Assembly: GCF_001190745.1 (NCBI RefSeq)
Contig: NZ_CP012196.1
Location: 248,001 to 312,000 of the forward strand
Length of the DNA: 64,000 nt
Source: Campylobacter gracilis
GTDB lineage: Bacteria; Campylobacterota; Campylobacteria; Campylobacterales; Campylobacteraceae
Reading direction: 5' to 3'
Made by a program: the position numbers and the translations under genes. The notes below the pieces were generated by a model. It saw only the letters and a list, made by a program, of their open reading frames with translations. It was not told the DNA's origin and did no database searches. Below, one piece after another: positions 19,901-28,638 of this stretch (position 1 is the first letter of the stretch; each line of letters begins with the position of its first letter).

Positions 19901-20232
19901 GCGCAGGCTTTAGTATCGCGGCTACGAGCGGCACTTACAAGCTACTGGGCGAAAACGGCGTGGAGTGCGAGTTTGTCTATAAAATCAGCGAGGGTCGCCC
20001 AAATATCGAGGACAAGCTCAAAAACGGCGAAATTTCGCTCGTCATCAATACCAGCGATAGTAAATCAAACTCTACCGACGCCGCGAAGATCCGCCAGAGC
20101 GTGCTGCGCTTTAGACTGCCGTATTTTACGACGATGAAGGCGGCGATCGCCGCTACGCGCTCGATCTGCTCGATAAAGGACGAATCCGTGCTTGAAGTTA
20201 AAACGCTGCAGGAGTATCTAAGCGGTAGGTAG
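16969..20232 (+). CDS. carB: Carbamoyl-phosphate synthase large chain
   Basis: The 1087-residue synthetase makes carbamoyl phosphate for arginine and pyrimidines. Two homologous ATP-grasp halves are visible: the first begins [20 protein letters not shown], the second [20 protein letters not shown]. The carboxy-phosphate and carbamate sites ([10 protein letters not shown], [10 protein letters not shown]) and the C-terminal allosteric methylglyoxal-synthase-like domain ([11 protein letters not shown] onward) are intact. The ATG at 16969 is used rather than the TTG just before it. carA is not in this window. It ends the fabZ-carB run. Confidence 0.98.
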   Translation: MPKRDDIKTILLIGSGPIVIGQACEFDYSGTQAAKTLKSLGYRVVLINSNPATIMTDPDFADATYIEPITKESILRIIKREGVDAILPTMGGQVALNVAMQAYESGELAGVKFLGANPEAIKKGEDRVKFKEAMIKIGMDLPKSKYAYNIEEAMAAANEIGFPLIIRASYTLGGAGSGVAYNIDEFKEVAQNGLDVSPINEILIEESLLGWKEFEMEVIRDHKDNCIIVCSIENFDPMGVHTGDSITVAPALTLTDKEYQAMRDASFKILREIGVDTGGSNVQFAVNPQTGRMIVIEMNPRVSRSSALASKATGYPIAKVATMLAVGFSLDEIKNDITGTPASFEPVIDYIVTKIPRFAFEKFPGANPYLGTAMKSIGEVMAIGRSFKESIQKALCSLEKGYFGFVELNLSEKDLIFGLRNAQQDRALYIAQGFRAGMSVDQIYELSKIDCWFLSQIEQIVKFEERIDMEIINDAALLRQAKSWGFSDKMIANLINKKDNLGLTQNDIHFACARQGIDLEYNEVDTCAGEFAALTPYLYSSTNITPAIASRKISKDNKKVLIIGGGPNRIGQGIEFDYCCVHASYALRDMGITTIMYNCNPETVSTDYDTSDILYFEPIDFEHVRAVIEAENPDGVIVHFGGQTPLKLAKRLSTVGAKIIGTSARTIDVAEDRKKFSEFIVNIGVKQPKNDTAVSEAEAIEKAAAIGYPVLVRPSYVLGGRAMRRVHSEAELRLYMSEAVSVSHHSPVLIDKFLLDATELDVDAICDGRDVYIGAIMEHIEEAGIHSGDSASILPPLSLSAEMIDLVSRQTKEIALNLGVVGLMNIQFAIFENELYIIEVNPRASRTVPFVSKATGIPMAKVATRVMWQGGLREALKFYDEFGVLIEEKGILKPRIKNHICVKESVFPFNKLAGADLILGPEMKSTGEVMGIGESFAKSFAKSQIGASNALPSGGKVFLSLADHDKPRAVELARAFTSAGFSIAATSGTYKLLGENGVECEFVYKISEGRPNIEDKLKNGEISLVINTSDSKSNSTDAAKIRQSVLRFRLPYFTTMKAAIAATRSICSIKDESVLEVKTLQEYLSGR

Positions 20233-20639
20233 CGCTAGCAGCCTCCGTTAGCGCCGTGTAGCGATAAAATTTTAACTTGCTTTTAGGCGATACGATTAAA
20301 CGTGGCGTGAGTAAATTTAACGCGCAGGATCATTAAGAAATTTAGGCATGGCGAATCGTGGCATACATAGCGCTTTTATTTTTTGGAAGAGCTTTTGATT
20401 TGCTGGACGAATATAAAAATATAACGGGTATTCATACGTGTAAAACCTAAAAGTTTATGGTTTGATAATAGTAAAGACGCTACTATCGGTAGCTGCGAAA
20501 AGTGAATTTTTCGAGAAATGCCGCAGTTCAAGCATTTAAAAGGGAGTCGCAGATGAAGATACGGCAAAAAAGGCTTTTGTAAATAAAAATCGCCGAAGAT
20601 TAAAATTTTGTATTAATAATGCTTTTGGGGAAAGGCGCA
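20233..20639. other. Intergenic region upstream of the orphan double-CxxC gene
   Basis: No gene is visible in 407 bases. An inverted repeat (GCGCTA ... TAGCGC) straight after the carB stop may be part of its transcript end. The second half is AT-richer than the surroundings, like the gene that follows. A ribosome site with a 9-codon frame occurs near 20552 and is not convincing. Confidence 0.35.
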
Positions 20640-21206
20640 GTGAAATACTATAGAGTAAGCGGTGTTGATAACAATGCCTGTTTTTACGGCGACGATAAAG
20701 AGTTATTGAAATTTTGCTCTAAATGTAAACTAATCGTCAATCGCTATGAAGCGGCAATGGCGGCTGCGGAAACATTTGTGCTAAAAAAGAGATGCGATTA
20801 TTCTTCTTGCTGGGACGGAGAGACTGTCGTGTCGCAAAGATTTGTCGATACATACAATAAATACAGTTTAAGCGGATTATCATTTATCAAACTTCCGCGT
20901 TCAAAGAATTTTTATCTTCTGCAATGCAATATCGAGGTAAGATACGATTACGGCAATAACCCTAACTTGGTACGCCGTCAATTATGTACCGAGTGTGGGC
21001 AGTATAGGGAAGTTTCGTGTGTTTTACCGATAAAGATACTTGACGAGGATCGGTTAAAGAACAATACTTTTTACAAAACGGATTTAATTGTCGGCGGTGT
21101 CGTCGGGCGCTGGCCGCTGCTGTTAGCAACGGACGATATTCCGCACATATTTCAAGTGGAAAAGATAAAAGATATATATTTTAAACTATGCAATAAAAAC
21201 GGATAA
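20640..21206 (+). CDS. Unknown protein with paired Cys motifs, possibly an orphan immunity protein
   Basis: I prefer a GTG start at 20640 with GGGGAAAGG 5 bases upstream (188 residues); an ATG at 20619 lacks a ribosome site. The protein begins MKYYRVSGVD and has two CxxC-type pairs, FCSKCK near residue 25 and LCTECG near residue 116, plus a C-terminal segment TDLIVGGVVGRWPLLLATDD. The overall plan (two Cys pairs, then a strand that ends in a SER/ATDD-like segment) recalls the double-CXXCG family of toxin-immunity proteins, but I cannot confirm it. Codon use is AT-richer than carB, suggesting transfer. No toxin gene adjoins it. Confidence 0.55.
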   Translation: MKYYRVSGVDNNACFYGDDKELLKFCSKCKLIVNRYEAAMAAAETFVLKKRCDYSSCWDGETVVSQRFVDTYNKYSLSGLSFIKLPRSKNFYLLQCNIEVRYDYGNNPNLVRRQLCTECGQYREVSCVLPIKILDEDRLKNNTFYKTDLIVGGVVGRWPLLLATDDIPHIFQVEKIKDIYFKLCNKNG

Positions 21207-21252
21207 TATTAAATTTTAAGCGGGCAAGCCAGTTTTGTAGTAAAAATTTGCC

Positions 21253-21669
21253 CTAACGCTGCGGCGTCCGCCTCAAAAAGCGATTTATCTCGCGCGTTTG
21301 CTCACCGTCGCCCGCCAGCTCGTAGTGGGTGAAGATCAATTTACCATCGCGGCAGTCTATATCACAGATCGATGAGGCAATCTCACCGAGCGAGCCCGCT
21401 TTGGGTTCAAAGCCTGCAAGCGCAATCTCGGCGATAAATTCAAATTTGTGCGCATCAAAGAGGTAGTGGCGAAAGTAGCCGTCGTCGCGCACGAGCCAAA
21501 TTTTTTCATTTATCAGCACGATACCGCCCAGCATAAACTCCCGCGTCTTGCCGTCTAGCGTGAGCTCCTCGGGGAAGCGAAATTTGCGCAACGGCTCTAG
21601 CTGCGGGTAGCTCACGATAGCAATCCGCCCCTGGTAAAAATTTAAAAGCACCGCTTCGCTCGCTCGCAT
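21253..21669 (-). CDS. Downstream half of a split, beta-propeller-like protein of unknown function
   Basis: 138 residues from ATG 21669. Strand-like repeats such as GGIVLINEKIWLVRDDGYFRH and EFIAEIALAGFEP resemble those of the gene just upstream in a different frame. The two coding regions overlap by 28 bases, with a -1 frame relation, next to a run of five A residues (minus strand, about 21670-21675). They may be two coupled genes, or one gene broken by a one-base indel. Function unknown. Confidence 0.5.
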   Translation of the reverse strand: MRASEAVLLNFYQGRIAIVSYPQLEPLRKFRFPEELTLDGKTREFMLGGIVLINEKIWLVRDDGYFRHYLFDAHKFEFIAEIALAGFEPKAGSLGEIASSICDIDCRDGKLIFTHYELAGDGEQTREINRFLRRTPQR

Positions 21670-22280
21670 TTTTGATTATTTTCGCGCTCTTGCTCGGGTT
21701 TTTGCATGCGCTCTTGTCGGCGCTTTAGCTCGCTGTTTTGTTCATCTTTGCATTCGCGATACGGTGCGCATTTTTGTTCAAGTTCGTCGTTGTAGCCGCC
21801 TTTGCCTTCGGTCGCAAATAAAAAACTAAAGTCCTCTTCGAGCTCGGCGATTAAATTTAGCTCGCTTCCATCCGCGTGCAGCAAAAACGATCTGCTGCCG
21901 TCCTGTCCCGCGCCGAGATCTACCGCCATACCGCCGATCTGCGGCAGCTCATCCATCCACACGTCCGAGTTTCCAAGTTTATCGGGCAGAGCTAAATTCG
22001 ACTTTAACTCGCCGTCGCGGCGCGCCAGCCAAATTTGATGGGCGCGGGGTTCGAATTTTGCGTAGATGATCGGTTCTCGAAGGCAAAATTTAAGCTTGCG
22101 ATCAAAGTCGTAAATTTTAAAATTTAGCTCCTCGCCGCCGGTTTCATCGCTCCAAACGGCGATGAGTTTTGTGACCGTATCGACGTCGAAGTAAAATTTA
22201 CTCGTGTCGAAGCTCGTAGCGCTTATACCGCCGCTTCTAGGATCGCTTTTAAGTTCGGTAAAATAGTTGATTACTATCAA
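21642..22280 (-). CDS. Upstream half of a split, beta-propeller-like protein of unknown function
   Basis: 212 residues from a TTG at 22280 that has AAAGGA 5 bases upstream. The first ~155 residues have WD/propeller-like strands (LIAVWSDETGGEE, KIYDFDRKLKFCLREPIIYA, HQIWLARRDGELKS). The last ~55 residues are low-complexity and charged (Glu/Gln/Lys/Arg). That composition suggests out-of-family sequence or a linker into the next frame. See the entry at 21253 for the frame relation. Confidence 0.5.
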   Translation of the reverse strand: MIVINYFTELKSDPRSGGISATSFDTSKFYFDVDTVTKLIAVWSDETGGEELNFKIYDFDRKLKFCLREPIIYAKFEPRAHQIWLARRDGELKSNLALPDKLGNSDVWMDELPQIGGMAVDLGAGQDGSRSFLLHADGSELNLIAELEEDFSFLFATEGKGGYNDELEQKCAPYRECKDEQNSELKRRQERMQKPEQERENNQKCERAKRCF

Positions 22281-22396
22281 GCAAATCCTTTAAATTTTAT
22301 CAAATTTAACGCATGGCAGAACGAACTGCGCGCTTGCCCTTGCGTTATTGGCGTTAAATTCTATAAAATTTAATGCACGGCGGCGGATTTTAAAAT

Positions 22397-23287
22397 TTAC
22401 TGCCTTTTTTGCACTTTAACTTTCGGAGCGGTTTTTGCGCCTTGCGCTTTTGCCTGTGGGCGCTCGATAATGCGGATATTGGCGTTTGAGCGGAGTCTGT
22501 CGTTGAACTCGGTGATCGCCTTTTTGCGCTCAGAGGTTACGTAGCCTTCGATCGCCTTGTCTTGCACGCTATCAAAATCAAGCGTACGAAGCCCCTTTTT
22601 GTCGTTTACGTAAAACATTTCGTAGCCGTTGCGCGTAGGGATTATCGGCGAAAATTTGCCCTGTTCGACGTTCGTGACGATGTATTTGAGCCCCTCGTCC
22701 ATTTGATTGGCCTTTAGGGTTCCCTTCATCACATACACGTCGCTTGGGCGGAGCTTTGGATTTGTGCGGATCCTATCGAGCGGAGCTTGTGATTTTGCGA
22801 TGTAACGGGTGAGCGTGATGCTATCGAAGGTTGTAAATAATGAGCTATTTTGGCTATAAAATTTTTTAACATTTTCGGGGGTCGTGCGGTGCTGTACGTC
22901 CGCAAATATCGAGCCATAGAGCTTTTCTTCAAGCAGTGTGCGGCGGACATTTGCTTTAAAGTCATCGTAGTTTATACCTTGCTTTTGCACAGCGGTTTTG
23001 AGCTGGTCTAAGCTAAGCTTATTTTGATCGGCGATCGCTTTGAGCCTCGCGTCGATCTCCGCGTCATTTACCGCGATGCCACGGCGTTTAATCTCGGATT
23101 GTTGCAGCTTTTGCCCGATTAAAATTTCCATCGCGGCTTGCGGCGAAGCACCCGTTAGTTTTTGAACTCTGGCTAGTTCGTAGCCGGTGATCGGCTCATC
23201 ATCTACCACGGCGATGACGCCGTTTACTACTTCGGCATTCGCACAAACGGCACAGATCATTGCGGAAAAAAGCAGTTTCTTTATCAT
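22397..23287 (-). CDS. SurA-like periplasmic chaperone / peptidyl-prolyl isomerase
   Basis: 296 residues with a signal peptide (MIKKLLFSAMICAVCANA, cut before EVVNG). A SurA-type N-terminal chaperone domain follows, starting VVNGVIAVVDDEPITGYEL, which is the classic opening of SurA. The parvulin-like part is short and diverged. The C-terminus is basic (KVKVQKRQ). It helps fold outer-membrane proteins. It corresponds in position (next to gltX, divergent) to Cj1289 of C. jejuni as I recall. The ribosome site AAAGG precedes the ATG at 23287. Confidence 0.85.
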   Translation of the reverse strand: MIKKLLFSAMICAVCANAEVVNGVIAVVDDEPITGYELARVQKLTGASPQAAMEILIGQKLQQSEIKRRGIAVNDAEIDARLKAIADQNKLSLDQLKTAVQKQGINYDDFKANVRRTLLEEKLYGSIFADVQHRTTPENVKKFYSQNSSLFTTFDSITLTRYIAKSQAPLDRIRTNPKLRPSDVYVMKGTLKANQMDEGLKYIVTNVEQGKFSPIIPTRNGYEMFYVNDKKGLRTLDFDSVQDKAIEGYVTSERKKAITEFNDRLRSNANIRIIERPQAKAQGAKTAPKVKVQKRQ

Positions 23288-23315
23288 TTTTAACCTTTAT
23301 TTAGTCTTTTTGCTT

Positions 23316-23321
23316 TATAAT
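23316..23321 (+). promoter_or_regulatory. Probable -10 box (TATAAT) for gltX-maeB
   Basis: A perfect TATAAT lies in the 84-base gap between the divergent SurA-like gene and gltX, 50 bases before the gltX ATG. A second, weaker TATAAC is at 23336-23341. Confidence 0.5.
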
Positions 23322-23371
23322 TACAAGATCGCGATTATAACATTAAATGGTAATTTTTGCAAAGGAATTTT

Positions 23372-24751
23372 ATGATAGTAACTCGTTTTGCGCCGAGTCC
23401 TACGGGATATTTACATATCGGCGGACTTAGAACGGCGCTTTTTAGTTATCTTTACGCTAGAGCAAACGGCGGCAAATTCCTGCTGCGTATCGAGGACACT
23501 GATCTGAAGCGCAATTCGCAGGAGGCTGCTAAGGCGATCGAGGAAGCTTTTAAGTGGTGCAATCTAGACTATGACGGGCAGATCGTGTATCAAAGCTCAC
23601 GCTTCGATCTTTACAAACAATACGTCCAAAAGCTGCTAGATGAGGGTAAGGCGTACAAGTGCTATATGAGCAAGGATGAGCTGGATGAGCTGCGCGCGCA
23701 GCAAGAAGCTCGCAAAGAGCGTCCGCGCTACGATAACCGCTATCGCGATTTTACCGGCACGCCGCCTGCAGGGATCGAGCCCGTAATCCGCATCAAATCC
23801 CCGCTTAGCGGCACGATAGAATTTAACGACGGCATCAAGGGCGAGATAAAATTTAATGCCGCCGATATTTTGGACGATTTCATCATCGCGCGCTCCGACG
23901 GCACGCCTACGTATAACTTCACGGTCGTGATCGACGACGCGCTGATGGGCGTCACGGACGTGATCCGCGGCGACGATCATCTAAGCAACACCCCGAAGCA
24001 GATCGTGCTGTATAACGCGCTAGGCTTTAAAATCCCGAAATTTTATCATGTCGCGATGATCAACGGCGCCGACGGTAGCAAACTAAGCAAACGTCATGGC
24101 GCTACCGACGTGATGGAGTACAAACGCATGGGCTATCTGCCGCAAGCTCTGCTAAATTTCTTAGTACGCCTGGGCTGGAGCCACGGGGATGATGAAATTT
24201 TTAGCATGGAGGAGATGAAGCGATACTTTGATCCTAACCATATCAGCAAGAGTGCCAGCACCTTCAACCAAACTAAGCTTGAGTGGCTAAATGCGCATTA
24301 TATTAAAAACTCAGACGATGATGAGCTTGCCATACAGCTTGTGGAATTCGGCGTCGATATACGCTCGCACGCGAAAAAACATCTCATCGCGCAGCAGTAC
24401 AAACAGCGCGCAAAGACGCTAGTGGAGATGGCCGAGGGCATTAAGGTTCTTCTAAACCGCCCGAGCTGTTATGACGAGAAGGCGTATAAGAAATTTGTAA
24501 CCGAAAGTTCGCTAAGCTTACTCACAAAATTTGCGGATACTCTAAGCGCAAATTTAAATGCAAAGGAGTGCGAGAAAAGGACGATGGAGTTTTTGGACGC
24601 AAACGGCGCCAAGCTAAAGGATCTTGCTCAGCCGCTGCGCGTTGCGATCACGGGAGGCAGCGTTAGTCCGTCGATTTTTGAAATTTGTGAAATTTTAGGA
24701 AGCGACGAAGTTAAAACGAGAATTTCAAATTTAATCAAAAAAGGATTATAA
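23372..24751 (+). CDS. gltX: Glutamate--tRNA ligase (GltX1 type)
   Basis: A 459-residue class I synthetase. RFAPSPTGYLHIGG holds the HIGH-type motif and GSKLSKRHG the KMSKS-type motif; YDNRYRDFTGTPP and the IARSDGTPTYNF region are typical. Start is the ATG at 23372 behind AAAGGA; a TTG at 23357 overlaps the ribosome site. Epsilonproteobacteria often have two GluRS; by recollection this sequence is closest to H. pylori GltX1, the tRNA-Glu enzyme. One base separates it from maeB. Confidence 0.96.
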   Translation: MIVTRFAPSPTGYLHIGGLRTALFSYLYARANGGKFLLRIEDTDLKRNSQEAAKAIEEAFKWCNLDYDGQIVYQSSRFDLYKQYVQKLLDEGKAYKCYMSKDELDELRAQQEARKERPRYDNRYRDFTGTPPAGIEPVIRIKSPLSGTIEFNDGIKGEIKFNAADILDDFIIARSDGTPTYNFTVVIDDALMGVTDVIRGDDHLSNTPKQIVLYNALGFKIPKFYHVAMINGADGSKLSKRHGATDVMEYKRMGYLPQALLNFLVRLGWSHGDDEIFSMEEMKRYFDPNHISKSASTFNQTKLEWLNAHYIKNSDDDELAIQLVEFGVDIRSHAKKHLIAQQYKQRAKTLVEMAEGIKVLLNRPSCYDEKAYKKFVTESSLSLLTKFADTLSANLNAKECEKRTMEFLDANGAKLKDLAQPLRVAITGGSVSPSIFEICEILGSDEVKTRISNLIKKGL

Positions 24752-24752
24752 A

Positions 24753-26009
24753 ATGGCTAAAGTAAACGTTGAAGCGGCTTTGAAGTACCACATAGGCGGT
24801 AAAATCGGAACAAATGTAAAAACACCCTGCGCTACGGCGGAGGATTTGGCGCTTGCATATACGCCTGGCGTCGCGGAGCCTTGCAAGGTGATCGAAGGTG
24901 ATCACGAGGCTGCGTTTAAATACACAAATAAAGCCAATCTCGTAGCCGTTATCACTAACGGCACGGCGGTTTTGGGGCTTGGTGATATCGGCGCAATCGC
25001 CGGAAAGCCCGTAATGGAGGGTAAGGCGGTTTTGTTTAAAAAATTCGGCGGCGTTGACGCGTTTGACATCGAGATCGATGAAAAAGATCCTAAAAAGATA
25101 ATTGAAATTTGCAAAGCGCTTGCGCCTACGTTCGGCGGTATAAATTTAGAGGATATCAAAGCTCCCGAGTGCTTCGAGATCGAGCGCGAGCTACAAAAAG
25201 CCGTCGATATCCCAGTCATGCACGACGATCAGCACGGCACTGCGATGATTACGGGCGCAGGGCTAATCAATGCAGCCCTTATCAGCGGCAAAAAGATCGA
25301 GGATATGAAGATCGTAGTCAGCGGCTCGGGCGCCGCTGGCATAGCGTGTGCAAAGATGTATCAAAATTTAGGCGCCAAACACATCATAATGCTCGATTCC
25401 AAAGGGGTGATCCACAAGGGTCGCACCGATCTTACCGAGCAGAAGAAAGAATTTGCCCTAGATACCGCAGATCGCACGCTAGAGGATGCGATGAAAGGCG
25501 CGGATATGTTTTTAGGACTTAGTAAGCCGGGCGTTTTAACTAAAGAGATGGTAAAGACTATGGCGCCGCATCCAATCATTTTTGCGCTTGCAAATCCGGT
25601 ACCGGAAATTTATCCAAGCGAGGTCGAGGAAGTAAGAAACGATGCGATCGTAGGCACGGGCAGAAGCGACTTTGCAAATCAGATCAATAACGTTTTGGGC
25701 TTTCCGTATATCTTCCGCGGCGCGCTTGACGTAAGAGCCAAAAAGATCACCGAAAATATGAAAATTGCGGCCGCTCGCGCGATGGCGGATCTTGCTCGCG
25801 AAGAGGTTCCTGCAGAAATCCGCAAGATGCTGGGCAAGGATAACTTAAAATTCAGCAAAGACTACGTGATCCCAAATCCTTTCGATCCGCGCGTATTTGC
25901 CGTGATATCGACGGCTGTGGCAAAAGCTGCGGTGGATGACGGCGTCGCTCGCGTCAAAGAGTTCGACGCTGCGACTTATAAAAAGAACCTAGAAGCTAAA
26001 AAGCTATGA
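24753..26009 (+). CDS. maeB: NAD(P)-dependent malic enzyme (malate oxidoreductase)
   Basis: 418 residues, oxidatively decarboxylating malate to pyruvate. The N-terminal catalytic domain shows YTPGVAEPC and VMHDDQHGTA with the metal-binding acids; the NAD(P) domain begins KIVVSGSGAAGIACAK. It lacks the C-terminal phosphotransacetylase domain of the long MaeB form, which is the short-form architecture. It follows gltX by one base with its ribosome site (AAAAGGA) inside the gltX end. Confidence 0.95.
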   Translation: MAKVNVEAALKYHIGGKIGTNVKTPCATAEDLALAYTPGVAEPCKVIEGDHEAAFKYTNKANLVAVITNGTAVLGLGDIGAIAGKPVMEGKAVLFKKFGGVDAFDIEIDEKDPKKIIEICKALAPTFGGINLEDIKAPECFEIERELQKAVDIPVMHDDQHGTAMITGAGLINAALISGKKIEDMKIVVSGSGAAGIACAKMYQNLGAKHIIMLDSKGVIHKGRTDLTEQKKEFALDTADRTLEDAMKGADMFLGLSKPGVLTKEMVKTMAPHPIIFALANPVPEIYPSEVEEVRNDAIVGTGRSDFANQINNVLGFPYIFRGALDVRAKKITENMKIAAARAMADLAREEVPAEIRKMLGKDNLKFSKDYVIPNPFDPRVFAVISTAVAKAAVDDGVARVKEFDAATYKKNLEAKKL

Positions 26010-26054
26010 TTTTTTGCTCCTGCACGAGGCGAGATTAAATTTTAAGAGGCGTAA

Positions 26055-27503
26055 ATGAAAGATTTGGCTTTACTTACCGATTTTTATCAGCTTAGTATGA
26101 TGCAGGGCTATTTTTTCACAAAGCCCGATCAGACGGCGGTTTTTGACGTTTTTTATCGCAAAAACCCAAGCGGCGGCGGTTACGCGATATTTTGCGGCTT
26201 AAACGAGGTCGTGGATTATATCGAAAACTTAAAATTTAGCGACGACGACATCGCGTATCTAAAAAGTCTAAATTTCTTTAAGCCGGAATTCTTGGAATTT
26301 CTAAGAGGCTTTAAATTTAGCGGCGAAATTTACGCCATGGACGAAGGGCAGATCGTATTTCCGCACGAGCCGCTAATTCGCGTTAAAGCAAACATCATGG
26401 AGGCGCAGCTCATCGAGACTGCGATCCTAAATACTATAAATTTTCAAACTCTCATCGCTACGAAAAGCTCGCGCATCAATTTTAGCGCTAAGGGTGATTC
26501 GGTGATGGAGTTTGGCTTGCGCCGCGCTCAGGGGCGAAGTGCGGGCATCTACGGCGCAAAGGCTGCGATTATAGGCGGTTGCAGCGCCACGTCGAACGTA
26601 CTCGCCGCAAATAAATTCGGCGTGCCCGCGATCGGCACCCACTCGCACTCATGGATTCAGAGCTTTGATAGCGAGCTGGAGGCGTTTCGCGCCTACGCTA
26701 AAATTTATCCAAACAGCACGCTTTTGCTCGTCGATACCTACGATACTCTCGCAAGCGGCGTGCCGAATGCGATTACGATTTTTAAGGAGCTGCGCGCGAG
26801 CGGTCATGAGCCGCTTGGAATCCGCATAGATTCGGGCGATTTGGAGTATCTGACTAAACAGGCGCGTAAGATGCTCGATGCGGCGGGCTTTGAGAACGCA
26901 AAGATCACCGCGTCGAATGATTTAGACGAATACGCGATCGATCAGCTTAAGCTTTTTGACGCTAAAATCGACAGCTGGGGGATCGGCACGAGGCTTATTA
27001 CGGGCGGAGATAGTTCAAGTCTAGGCGGCGTGTATAAGCTAAGCGGTATCGAAAAAGATGGCGAGATCATAGCTAAGATCAAAATTTCAAACGATCCGCG
27101 CAAGATCAATAATCCCGGCTACAAGCAGGTCTTTAGACTCTACGACAAGGATAATGGCATGGCGCTTGCCGATCTGATCACGCTTGATGGAGAGAGCATA
27201 GACGAGAGCGCGCCGCTTGAAATTTTCCATCCGCTTTATACCTACAAGCGTAAAATTTTAACGAATTTCAGCGCGCATAAGCTCTTACGTCCCGTTTTCA
27301 AGGAGGGCAAATTCGTAGGCGTGCGCCGCACGGTAAGCGAGATCGCGCGTTTTAGTAAGGAGCAAAAGAGCAAATTTTGGCTCGAGCACCTTCGCAACGT
27401 CCATCCGCAAAGCTACAAAGTGGATCTCTCTCAAAGGCTTTGGGATATCCGAAAATCACTCATCAACGAGTGTAACCTAAATTTAAAGGAAAAATATGTT
27501 TAA
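26055..27503 (+). CDS. pncB: Nicotinate phosphoribosyltransferase
   Basis: A 482-residue enzyme that joins nicotinate to PRPP in NAD salvage. LLTDFYQLSMMQGYF is the family opening, HSHSWIQSFDSE carries the active-site His, and GIRIDSGDLEYLTKQARKMLD is the phosphate-binding region. Length fits the longer bacterial class. Gap of 45 bases to maeB; the lipoprotein gene starts 8 bases inside its 3' end. Confidence 0.95.
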   Translation: MKDLALLTDFYQLSMMQGYFFTKPDQTAVFDVFYRKNPSGGGYAIFCGLNEVVDYIENLKFSDDDIAYLKSLNFFKPEFLEFLRGFKFSGEIYAMDEGQIVFPHEPLIRVKANIMEAQLIETAILNTINFQTLIATKSSRINFSAKGDSVMEFGLRRAQGRSAGIYGAKAAIIGGCSATSNVLAANKFGVPAIGTHSHSWIQSFDSELEAFRAYAKIYPNSTLLLVDTYDTLASGVPNAITIFKELRASGHEPLGIRIDSGDLEYLTKQARKMLDAAGFENAKITASNDLDEYAIDQLKLFDAKIDSWGIGTRLITGGDSSSLGGVYKLSGIEKDGEIIAKIKISNDPRKINNPGYKQVFRLYDKDNGMALADLITLDGESIDESAPLEIFHPLYTYKRKILTNFSAHKLLRPVFKEGKFVGVRRTVSEIARFSKEQKSKFWLEHLRNVHPQSYKVDLSQRLWDIRKSLINECNLNLKEKYV

Positions 27504-27867
27504 AGTTCTATCGTGCGCCGCTTTGGCGTTAGTTTTGCTAGGATGCGGCTCAAACCAGCTCCGCCAATCCCCGGATAGTGCTATGAATAAGCAAGCACAG
27601 AGCGAAAAAACCATAACTCAAGAGAACGCAAAGACCTTCTATTTCGTCGATGACAAGGGCAAAAAGCTTTCGCTTAGCTCAAACGACGATTTCAATACCG
27701 CCGTGTTAAAGGACGATAGCGGCAAAAGCTACGACCTCAAGCGCGAGCGCGCCGCCGACGGCATCTATATGGAGAACAAGGACGGAGTGAGCATCCACTT
27801 CAAAAAAGGTGAGGGTATAGTGGAGTTTAGCAAATACAAATCTATCCCGATCACCGAGGTCAAATAA
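27496..27867 (+). CDS. MliC-like lipoprotein (possible C-type lysozyme inhibitor)
   Basis: 123 residues with a lipoprotein signal (ALALVLLGCG; Cys17 would be lipidated). The mature part has the MliC/DUF-C-lysozyme-inhibitor pattern: a strand with an aromatic (KTFYFVDDKGKKLSL), then FNTAVLKDDSGKSYDLKRERAADGIYMENKDG and a final strand HFKKGEGIVEF. The two Cys that form the disulfide in classical MliC are not both present, so inhibition of lysozyme is only inferred. It overlaps pncB by 8 bases. A strong terminator hairpin follows. Confidence 0.7.
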   Translation: MFKVLSCAALALVLLGCGSNQLRQSPDSAMNKQAQSEKTITQENAKTFYFVDDKGKKLSLSSNDDFNTAVLKDDSGKSYDLKRERAADGIYMENKDGVSIHFKKGEGIVEFSKYKSIPITEVK

Positions 27868-27882
27868 ATCCTGAAATTTTTT

Positions 27883-27922
27883 GGTTAAATTCCGATTTAG
27901 CGCCGGAATTTAACCTCTTTTT
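27883..27922 (+). terminator. Rho-independent terminator after the MliC-like gene
   Basis: A perfect 12-base-pair stem (GGTTAAATTCCG at 27883-27894 with CGGAATTTAACC at 27904-27915), a 9-base loop, then TCTTTTTCT. It lies 16 bases after the lipoprotein stop and before mqnA, and should end the gltX-maeB-pncB-lipoprotein transcript. Confidence 0.75.
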
Positions 27923-27945
27923 CTGCGCTAAATTCGGAGAAAGTT

Positions 27946-28638
27946 ATGTTATTAGGCAAAATCGATTATCTAAATTTGCTCCCATTTCACGTATTTTTAA
28001 AATCACTTCCGCTGCCGTCTTATGTTAAAAAATCGATAGAATTTAAAAAAGGGGTGCCGAGTAAACTCTGCGCCGATCTTTATTATAGGCGCATAGACGC
28101 CGCAGTAATCTCCAGCATCGAAAGCCGCCGTGCAAAATACCGCAAACTGCCTCTTGGAATCGTCGCAAAGCGCGAAGTGCTAAGCGTGCTCGTGCGCAAA
28201 AACTCGGCGCCCAGGCTCGATCCTGCGTCGATGAGCTCAAATATGCTAGCTCGCGTGCTGGATCTTAGCGGCGAGGTGCTAATCGGCGATAACGCTCTAA
28301 AGGCGCTACTTTCGCAGGGCAGGGATAAATTTTACGATCTGGGCGAAATTTGGCAGCAGCGCACGGGCTTGCCCTTCGTTTTCGGGCGGCTGTGTTGCGT
28401 GAAAAACGAAAAAGCTTACGCGCGCCTGGCGACGAAATTTTTACGTTCGCGCATTAAAATTCCAAGATATATCCTGCAAAGCTATGCCCTTTCGCGCGGC
28501 ATAAAAGAGCGTGAAATTTTAAATTATTTGAAATTTATAGGCTATGAGATCGGCGTCCGCGAGGAGCTGGCGCTAAAAAAATTTATCGCCAAAGCCAAAA
28601 AATTAAAATTTAATCCGGTTCAAAAGGAGAAACTATGA
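27946..28638 (+). CDS. mqnA: Chorismate dehydratase MqnA (futalosine route to menaquinone)
   Basis: A 230-residue protein of the MqnA/MqnD family. KIDYLNLLPF is the hallmark opening of MqnA, and IDAAVISSIESRR and LIGDNALKAL fit the substrate pocket. MqnA dehydrates chorismate to 3-enolpyruvoylbenzoate in the first step of the futalosine pathway. It has its own GGAG site and overlaps gdhA by 4 bases. MqnP, the prenyltransferase, is likely the protein at 55517. Confidence 0.88.
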   Translation: MLLGKIDYLNLLPFHVFLKSLPLPSYVKKSIEFKKGVPSKLCADLYYRRIDAAVISSIESRRAKYRKLPLGIVAKREVLSVLVRKNSAPRLDPASMSSNMLARVLDLSGEVLIGDNALKALLSQGRDKFYDLGEIWQQRTGLPFVFGRLCCVKNEKAYARLATKFLRSRIKIPRYILQSYALSRGIKEREILNYLKFIGYEIGVREELALKKFIAKAKKLKFNPVQKEKL

